From: Clostridia bacterium
GTDB taxonomy: Bacteria; Bacillota; Clostridia; Oscillospirales; CAG-272
NCBI GenBank assembly: GCA_024404975.1
Contig: JAKSPH010000004.1
Span: forward strand, 1 to 40,483
Direction: 5' to 3'
Length of the DNA: 40,483 bases
Positions 34,616-40,483 of this stretch are shown here, piece after piece (the first letter of the stretch is position 1; each line of letters opens with the position of its first letter). Below the pieces are notes generated by a model, which ran no database searches, was not told the origin of the DNA, and worked only from the letters and a program-made list of their open reading frames with translations. The translations under genes were made by a program, and so were the position numbers.

Positions 34616-34731
34616 ATACATAGAATATTGCTGTTTTTGTAATGGTATTGTTATCGTTTGCAGCGCGAAAAAGCATCTCTTTTCTTCATTAGTTAAATAT
34701 TGAATAAACATTTTTTATTTAAAAAATATAC

Positions 34732-34760
34732 TTGACATATTCTGTTTCATATGATATAAT
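34732..34760 (+). promoter_or_regulatory. Consensus promoter of the c-di-GMP-controlled surface locus
   Basis: Perfect TTGACA (34732-34737), 17-bp spacer and perfect TATAAT (34755-34760). Transcription would start near 34767, at the 5' edge of the riboswitch aptamer. A consensus promoter under riboswitch control suggests that expression is set mainly by the RNA. Confidence 0.92.
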
Positions 34761-34763
34761 ACT

Positions 34764-34841
34764 TTGTGAAAATATAGGCAAAGCAGTCGCAAGGCTGTGA
34801 CGCAAAGCTATAGGGTCGTTTTGAACGATAGCCAGTTGCAA
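34764..34841 (+). ncRNA. Cyclic-di-GMP-I (GEMM-I) riboswitch aptamer
   Basis: The core reads ATAGGCAAAGCAG, then a GNRA tetraloop hairpin CAGTC-GCAA-GGCTG, the linker GTGACGCAAAGC, and a second hairpin GCTAT...ATAGC, ending in TAGCC. The pieces GGCAAA, a GNRA-capped P2, GACGCAAAGC and AGCC are the conserved GEMM-I blocks in the right order. P1 can form between TTGTGA (34764-34769) and TTGCAA (34836-34841) with two G-T pairs. The 3' strand of P1 is shared with the downstream terminator, so ligand binding should protect it from the terminator. I saw no other riboswitch class that fits. Confidence 0.9.
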
Positions 34842-34876
34842 TTTGGAATTTCAGTCAAATTGCAACTTTTTCTTTT
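34834..34876 (+). terminator. Riboswitch expression platform: intrinsic terminator
   Basis: The perfect 12-bp stem AGTTGCAATTTG / CAAATTGCAACT (34834-34845, 34856-34867) has a 10-base loop and the T-rich tail TTTTTCTTTT. Its 5' arm overlaps the P1 3' strand (TTGCAA) of the riboswitch. The two structures are therefore mutually exclusive: bound c-di-GMP favours P1 and read-through, the unbound state favours termination. Confidence 0.9.
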
Positions 34877-34962
34877 ATATGGGGTCCGATCGCATCGGAT
34901 TTATTATGACAGTGCCGGAATCATTACGGCAGTTCGGAAATGAAACGGAAGGAGGAATCAAT

Positions 34963-35892
34963 ATGTTCGGTTTGCACGCTGAAAACAGATCACACCGCTT
35001 TTTCGGCATACTCAGAAGCGGACTGAAACTCATCCTCATTCTATGCCTTCTCTCCGGTTCGACCTACGCGTGGTTCTGCTCGTTCCGTTCCCCCGACGGA
35101 TTTCTGACGTTCACGACCGGCTCGGTCTATTATCCGCCTTTGGACGCGTGGACTTTTCGCACGTACGAGGAAAGTTCGGAGAACGCCGCCGGCGAATGGG
35201 TAAAACAAACCGACGTCGCAAAAGATCCCGATGACGGCTCCCGCAAGATCGGGGAAGTCACTGTCGTCGGAAACGATGAAACCGGATATACCTTCGACCT
35301 TTCCGAATTGCAGTTCGGTACCATTGATAACCTTCTGACTGTCAAAAAGGATAACACGATCTATTTCCGTATCAAAATCGACCGTGCGCGTTTCGGCGAC
35401 AGTTGCAGACTGGAAGCAGGTACTCGCGAGACGGAAGGCGAGAACGATTTCCCGTTTGTTCTCTACGACGGAAGCAAAGCCAAGAGTACAGGTTATTATA
35501 CGAAGATCGACAGTACCGATACCGAAAACGGCGGACAGAAGGCCTACCTTGCGCTCCGTAACTTTCTGGAAGGCACGGAAGGTGAAGCTCCGTCGCCTCT
35601 GCTCATCTTCGACTATTTCGTATCCACCGAAGAATACGAACCCGATGACATTGAAGATCTGCTCCATCCCGCAAGCGGAGAGCCGTTGGAAATGAGCGCC
35701 ATGCCGATGGAGGGCGCCGATATCGTCAATACGGACACCGAAGCGGAAACCTACTACATCTATCTGCGTATCACACCATCTCTTGACGCGTTTGTCAAAA
35801 TTTCAAAAGAGTTTTACCACTATATGCCGTGTATCATTCTCTATGACGCAAGGATCACGTTCTCTGCGACTGTCGGCATCACGGAACCCTGA
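34963..35892 (+). CDS. TasA-like secreted protein (SipW-dependent-type signal peptide)
   Basis: 309 aa. After a basic start (HRFFGILRSGLK) comes a hydrophobic helix ending GSTYAWF (about 31-37), then FTTGSVYY about 15 residues later. This matches the pattern of TasA/camelysin proteins (a TWAAF- or TYAYF-like cleavage region followed by FxSGxL). The mature part is beta-rich and acidic with strands such as TIYFRIKID and YYIYLRITPS, as in TasA-type filament subunits. GGAGGA lies 5 bases before the ATG at 34963. A frame extending back to 34843 would start inside the terminator, so I reject that start. It is the first gene under the c-di-GMP riboswitch. Biofilm fibre or adhesin subunit is a reasonable inference; a SipW peptidase gene is not visible in the window. 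Confidence 0.83.
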   Translation: MFGLHAENRSHRFFGILRSGLKLILILCLLSGSTYAWFCSFRSPDGFLTFTTGSVYYPPLDAWTFRTYEESSENAAGEWVKQTDVAKDPDDGSRKIGEVTVVGNDETGYTFDLSELQFGTIDNLLTVKKDNTIYFRIKIDRARFGDSCRLEAGTRETEGENDFPFVLYDGSKAKSTGYYTKIDSTDTENGGQKAYLALRNFLEGTEGEAPSPLLIFDYFVSTEEYEPDDIEDLLHPASGEPLEMSAMPMEGADIVNTDTEAETYYIYLRITPSLDAFVKISKEFYHYMPCIILYDARITFSATVGITEP

Positions 35893-35912
35893 CGGAAAGG
35901 AGGTTTTTCCGA

Positions 35913-38900
35913 ATGAAAAGCAAACGAAAAACAGCGATCATCGCCATTACTCTTTCACTGATAGCGCTCGTGATGCTCTGCACCACGGTCTTTACCTATG
36001 CTTATTATCTTGCCGGAATCACGGTTTACACCAATGACGGAAACAAGCAATATGCCCGGCTCGGAATGAATCTTTCCTTGCTCTTTGACCGTCTTGACCC
36101 CGATGCCCTCACGGAAGAAAATCTGTCGCTCAAAATTCTTAAGCAAAAAGACGCGGAAGGAAACGTTACCTACTACGAGTACGATCCGGAACGCGATTGG
36201 GGAAGCGCGTATAACCCCTACATCATCTCCGACATCCGACATCTTCAGAATCTTTCGGTTCTGTGGGGAATCGGATATTTCAACGATACAACCGACTCGT
36301 TTGACGGCTCTCCGGAGTCCGTCGAAAACTCCCGTCCCTATTTCCTGATCTGCAATCCGAACGGAACGCCCGCCACCATCAACGGCACCGGCGTTACCAT
36401 TGCTCCGATCGGAGATTCCGAAAAACCGTTTGTCGGCTACGTCGGCGGTGCGTTCATCGAAGGCAAGACCAAGGTCGGCGGCAATTCGCCCGAAACCGGT
36501 TTGAATTCGGACGTTTCCGCGATATACAACCTGAAAGTGCAATGCACCGATGACCGCATGGACGTCGGGCTGTTCGGTACGGTCGGTTTCAACGGCGACG
36601 ATACCGACTTTTACGACGAGGAAAAAATCAAGGAGGAAGCGAATGTCAGCGATTTGTCGCAACTCACCCCGGAACAACAGGAACAATATCTCGCCAAACT
36701 CGGTTCGTTTATCGGCGCCAATTCCACCATCCGCGATCTGCTCCTCTACGACGTACAGATCGTGGTCGAAGAACCGACGTGGCTGGATACGCTTGCCGAT
36801 CTGATCGCCGGTCATACGCGTATGAACTACCCCGACAACAAAGCAGATGATCCGGAATTCATACACGAGAACCATCATATCGGTATCCTTGCCGGTCATA
36901 TTGAATACACGACGGTAGAGTATATCAGTGTCTATTACTCCGACGATAACCTCAACGCCTTTGACATTGCGCATAAAAAGTCCTATTCCGGCGGCGGATA
37001 TGCCAACTACTATTCGGAAAGCGGTATCCTCGGCAGAATCTATCAGATGAATCCTCTGATCGGTAACGGATACATTACCCCTAACGCAACTTCCGACTCC
37101 GGCGGAACTATCGGCGGCGGCAACGGTACCGGCGGCGGTCTGTTCTCCGGTACCGGACGCGGTTACGTTACCGCCTCGGACGTATTCGGCTATTACAACG
37201 ATTCCGGTAACATCGTCAATTTCACCACGCCCGGCTCCACGGTGGGAGCCATCGTCGAACGTACCGGACTTCTGGTCATCAAACAGCAAGACGGTACTTA
37301 CACGCTGAAGGACGGGACAACCGCGGAAGTCAGCATCGGTAACCGTGTTTCCTTTGTAGACAATTCTACCGACTTCTGGGGACGCCATCAGGAAAGCAGA
37401 ACGAGCTGGACCGATTTCGTTATCCAAGACGGCAGCAATTATTATTATCACGGTCTCACAGACGAGAATCATATCGCATCCAACGTCAAAGACAGCGGTA
37501 TCGTGATCCGTTATGGTGCGCACTATAACAAAGACAGCGGCGAATATGAAGATCTTTGCACACAATGGGTTCGCGAGCGTCTTCTGTTCGGCACACAGAA
37601 TACCGACAGTTATTTCTTCACCGACGGTGTATTCACCTTTGCTCTTTCCAGCAAAGAGGACACCATTGAACCCACGTGGAAAGGCGATAAGGCGGATAAG
37701 TTCTACGTCGGTTCAAACAACCCGAACGACTGGGAAAAGAGTATTCCGAACGATGCCGGAGGTATCGTTGCCTACATTCATCAGATCAAAAACAACTCCG
37801 ACCTCGCAACCGCGGCAAGCCAGGGCAAACCGTTGGTTATCATGGCTGACGCCGGAGACGGTCAGCATTTGCTGATGACGCTGAACAAAGAGAGCATCGG
37901 AACCGATCCGAGTAACGCAAACGGAAAAGCGTATTCATTCGTACCGTTGAGTTCTTCCGGAAGCGACGATGAGATCGTCGATCTTGCTTCCATGATCGCA
38001 GGTTACCAAAACGGTTCTCTGACGCTGGACAAAGCCACCGGCGGAACAGAAGGTCCCGTTCCCTATACTACCGAAGAGATGATCGAAATCTTGAAGGGAA
38101 TCGGCTCCGGAAATGACTGGCAGGCGGTTTACATCGGTGCCGCCGGTGACAGTGAAGGACTGAACACCTTGAAACGCGACTATAAGATCCGTCCGATCAA
38201 TACCTCTTCCAACTATTACGTTTTCGTGGACAACGACGTGGACGGTGCCGCCGATTATTCCGGAATTCAGGTCAATTCCGATATGCAAAGCTACGGTATT
38301 CCGGAAGCCGTCGATGCCGGTGCGGCAACGTGGACCGGCGGATATTTCTACATCGACATAAGCGGGAGCAGCGCTGTTTTGAAGCACTCTTCCAGCAACA
38401 GATCCCTTGCATCAAGTACCGACAAAAATAATGCCGTTTCCATTCTGAAAGGAAAATTGACGGCAACGTCGAATCAGTACGGACAGACCGTGTACACCTA
38501 TCCGAAAGGCAACAATCAGCCACCTTACACCGGCATCCTGTTGATGTACGACGGAACGGATTACTTCCTCGAGAACGGAACCGGAGTCACAACCAACAAC
38601 GGAACCGCGACCAACGCCGAAATGTTTGAGTACATCAAGAGTTCCTATCGGTTCACCGGAGCCATCTACCGGAAAATGGTAAACGGCCAAGCCGCTTATT
38701 ATTACTACGTAGACGGAACGAACGATATCCCGCTCCGCGGGGAACCTACCCCTGTCGGAACGGTCGGTACCGCAACCGATAACGGAACTTACTACGTTGA
38801 GTACCGCGGAATCAAGGACTCTGACGAAAGCGAGGTATTCGGAGCGTATCTGGAACAGTTCAACAATTTCCAATTCGGCAACTATATCATCAACAACGGT

Positions 38901-40483
38901 AACCTGTCATCAAACAAAACCCAATATATGGTTCACTATCACACGACAAGATCCTACGGTTGCGGTTCTACTACAACGAATTATTATACCTTGTACTGCG
39001 GTGATAACCCCGGCACCAGCATCCCTCAATTGGTCAGCGGCTCAGCAACGTTTGACAGTTCCAGTTCGGAATGTGCAGTTGACTTTACCGGCGATGCGGA
39101 CGGCAGTTGCACGATTCGTTACACCATGGACGGTTACAACCGCTATATTACCAAAAACGACAGCAATACCGGCTTCACCGCGGGACTTTCCTCCTCTTCA
39201 AAGCTTTACATTTACGTCATGGAAGTCACGCAGGTCGTTGAATATTCCTACATCAAATTCCTGCCGAAAGACGGCACCGGAGCGAAACTCTCCGCCGACG
39301 AGTACGTATTATGGCCGGATTACTCCGCACAGAACTACACCGCCGCCGCAACCGGATATACCGGAGCGACAACCCAAGATCCGAATTACTATCTGGTCAA
39401 CGTGCATGAACTTCCTCTGCTCGAACACACCTATTACGGAAAAACGAGCGACACGATCGAAAACGGCTGGAACGGTTCTGACGGACAATCGCTGACGTAC
39501 GGAGATCTGAACAAGATATTCCGGATGAAAGAAAGCATGACCTTCGGTGCGACGATCAGCGTCGGCGGAAGGGAATTGAACTCCGACGGATTTATCACCA
39601 CAGCTGTCGGCTCACTCGGAACCGAGGCGAATATCCCCAAAGGAGCGGTCGCCTTCCGAGTGAACAAATCCAATCCGAACGGCTACTATATCCGAGTGAT
39701 CGTCGCCGTGCCGACAACGGAATACTACCGTGAGGATCCGGAAAACAATTATCCTCTGACGTGGGCTGCCGACTACTATTTGGGCGTTTGGCAGATGGAA
39801 GCCGCCGGCGAATCCCTCTATACAACGTTCGAGAGCAGCAACACCTACGCAAAGATCGAATTGCCTCGTTCCAATACGTATAAACCGAGAACCGGTCCGG
39901 ACAGTGGAAATTCCAACTACACCAACGTTTATTACAATATGGATAAGAGGAACGTAGATGACTATTCGGGTTACACCGACCTCCCCGCGACCGACGGAAC
40001 CGACACATACCGTTCCTACCTCAACGGAAGCCGCGTGCTGGTCGCCTACGCTTTCCGGATCAAGGATGAAGGCGTTTACGTGCTTGGTACCGCCTGCTCG
40101 GATCGAAGCCACGATTTCCCCATGGAAATTGCCTTCTTCTCGGTTGACGCTACCGCTTCGGAAGGACAGGACGGTATTCAGGGTTCCAAACTCGGAAGTA
40201 TCGACTTCGTGTATGACAACGGTGAAGACATTCTGACCGTAAAGAAAACCTCCGCAGACGGCGGAATCACCGATTACAACAATTACTATTACGCTTCTCT
40301 TTGCACTCTCTTCACCGACAATCAGCCCGGACTTTCGACGACGGAGGAAATATGCGTCAACGATTTTACCGGAGCGATCCGAAGGAAAATCGAACCCGAA
40401 TCGTCGTCTTCGGTGATCTGTTTGAACACGACACGCTCGGATGAAACCGCAATCAAGTTCAGACGTTACACCAAGTATTCCGA
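35913..40483 (+). CDS. Giant surface protein, second gene of the c-di-GMP locus (3' end outside window)
   Basis: The frame is open from the ATG at 35913 to the last base, giving 1523 codons without a stop. AAAGGAGG (35896-35903) lies 9 bases upstream, 20 bases after the TasA-like gene. The signal segment (MKSKRKTAIIAITLSLIALVM...TVFTYAYYLAG) ends in TYAYY, similar to the TYAWF of the upstream protein. A GLUG-like block (MDVGLFGTVGFNG and HIGILAGHI) lies between about residues 170 and 340. A Gly-rich stretch (IGGGNGTGGGLFSGTG) lies near 400. The rest is Asn/Gly/Tyr/Thr/Ser-rich beta structure, typical of large adhesins or matrix proteins. Anchor type is unknown because the C-terminus is missing. 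Antisense frames on the other strand within it are not genes. Confidence 0.88.
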   Translation, partial: MKSKRKTAIIAITLSLIALVMLCTTVFTYAYYLAGITVYTNDGNKQYARLGMNLSLLFDRLDPDALTEENLSLKILKQKDAEGNVTYYEYDPERDWGSAYNPYIISDIRHLQNLSVLWGIGYFNDTTDSFDGSPESVENSRPYFLICNPNGTPATINGTGVTIAPIGDSEKPFVGYVGGAFIEGKTKVGGNSPETGLNSDVSAIYNLKVQCTDDRMDVGLFGTVGFNGDDTDFYDEEKIKEEANVSDLSQLTPEQQEQYLAKLGSFIGANSTIRDLLLYDVQIVVEEPTWLDTLADLIAGHTRMNYPDNKADDPEFIHENHHIGILAGHIEYTTVEYISVYYSDDNLNAFDIAHKKSYSGGGYANYYSESGILGRIYQMNPLIGNGYITPNATSDSGGTIGGGNGTGGGLFSGTGRGYVTASDVFGYYNDSGNIVNFTTPGSTVGAIVERTGLLVIKQQDGTYTLKDGTTAEVSIGNRVSFVDNSTDFWGRHQESRTSWTDFVIQDGSNYYYHGLTDENHIASNVKDSGIVIRYGAHYNKDSGEYEDLCTQWVRERLLFGTQNTDSYFFTDGVFTFALSSKEDTIEPTWKGDKADKFYVGSNNPNDWEKSIPNDAGGIVAYIHQIKNNSDLATAASQGKPLVIMADAGDGQHLLMTLNKESIGTDPSNANGKAYSFVPLSSSGSDDEIVDLASMIAGYQNGSLTLDKATGGTEGPVPYTTEEMIEILKGIGSGNDWQAVYIGAAGDSEGLNTLKRDYKIRPINTSSNYYVFVDNDVDGAADYSGIQVNSDMQSYGIPEAVDAGAATWTGGYFYIDISGSSAVLKHSSSNRSLASSTDKNNAVSILKGKLTATSNQYGQTVYTYPKGNNQPPYTGILLMYDGTDYFLENGTGVTTNNGTATNAEMFEYIKSSYRFTGAIYRKMVNGQAAYYYYVDGTNDIPLRGEPTPVGTVGTATDNGTYYVEYRGIKDSDESEVFGAYLEQFNNFQFGNYIINNGNLSSNKTQYMVHYHTTRSYGCGSTTTNYYTLYCGDNPGTSIPQLVSGSATFDSSSSECAVDFTGDADGSCTIRYTMDGYNRYITKNDSNTGFTAGLSSSSKLYIYVMEVTQVVEYSYIKFLPKDGTGAKLSADEYVLWPDYSAQNYTAAATGYTGATTQDPNYYLVNVHELPLLEHTYYGKTSDTIENGWNGSDGQSLTYGDLNKIFRMKESMTFGATISVGGRELNSDGFITTAVGSLGTEANIPKGAVAFRVNKSNPNGYYIRVIVAVPTTEYYREDPENNYPLTWAADYYLGVWQMEAAGESLYTTFESSNTYAKIELPRSNTYKPRTGPDSGNSNYTNVYYNMDKRNVDDYSGYTDLPATDGTDTYRSYLNGSRVLVAYAFRIKDEGVYVLGTACSDRSHDFPMEIAFFSVDATASEGQDGIQGSKLGSIDFVYDNGEDILTVKKTSADGGITDYNNYYYASLCTLFTDNQPGLSTTEEICVNDFTGAIRRKIEPESSSSVICLNTTRSDETAIKFRRYTKYS

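Noticed and set aside
34490..34711. A 73-codon minus-strand frame in the divergent spacer
   Set aside because: No ribosome binding site, AT-rich start region, and it crosses the GC-rich island and a predicted promoter.
34843..34962. An upstream start at 34843 for the TasA-like protein
   Set aside because: It lies inside the terminator hairpin of the riboswitch; the ATG at 34963 has GGAGGA and puts the basic signal-peptide region at the N-terminus.
35955..37565. A 536-codon minus-strand frame inside the giant surface protein gene
   Set aside because: The plus-strand frame is open over 4.5 kb, starts with a strong AAAGGAGG and carries a signal peptide; the minus frame has none of these.
1..40483. 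CRISPR arrays, insertion sequences, phage genes, rRNA
   Set aside because: No regularly spaced repeats, transposase or integrase motifs, terminal inverted repeats or rRNA-like segments were seen on either strand.

Overview
The window reads as chromosomal DNA of a Gram-positive, Clostridia-like bacterium, probably an uncultured anaerobe of the gut or a similar habitat. This lineage call is an inference. It rests on strong AGGAGG-type ribosome binding sites, sigma-A promoters with 17-bp spacers, lipoproteins and large secreted proteins made of Gram-positive surface modules (InlB-type repeats, GLUG, Big_2-like, MBG-like), a type I cyclic-di-GMP riboswitch, and signal peptides of the TasA/SipW-dependent kind. 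The standard code fits, with TGA used as a stop. I saw no rRNA, CRISPR array, insertion sequence or phage gene.

Layout. 1-99: 5' part of a tRNA-Glu gene with its promoter (- strand). 308-6820: housekeeping and metabolic genes: a CvpA-like membrane protein (-), a xylose-isomerase-like TIM-barrel protein (+), ribonuclease III (-), and a two-gene unit of a CDF metal transporter and an L-fucose/L-arabinose-isomerase-like protein (+). 7130-10873: a three-gene lipid-type operon of an alpha-oxoamine-synthase homologue that lacks the PLP lysine, a short-chain dehydrogenase and an acyl-CoA/ACP ligase. The gene order suggests sphingoid-base-like chemistry. 11006-13759: a small membrane/zinc-ribbon protein, a cytoplasmic GH140-like glycoside hydrolase preceded by a perfect 18-bp palindrome, and an EamA-type transporter.

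13814-21334 (-): a secretion operon of a 1740-aa multidomain protein (deacetylase-like, GLUG, InlB repeats, phosphatase/nuclease-like tail), a 707-aa protein that shares a roughly 270-residue module with it, and a translationally coupled 42-aa peptide. 21561-34216 (-): a tightly packed six-gene operon of an MBG-like surface protein with two membrane helices, a 1512-aa lipoprotein, a second lipoprotein, an ABC ATPase, a FtsX/MacB-type permease and a GNAT protein.

34217-34962 is a 746-base divergent regulatory region. It ends in a consensus promoter, a c-di-GMP-I riboswitch and an overlapping intrinsic terminator whose geometry predicts an ON switch. Downstream lie a TasA-like secreted protein and the first 1523 codons of a giant surface protein that runs off the window. 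The most notable points are the riboswitch-controlled surface locus and the lysine-less serine-palmitoyltransferase-like enzyme inside an otherwise coherent lipid operon.
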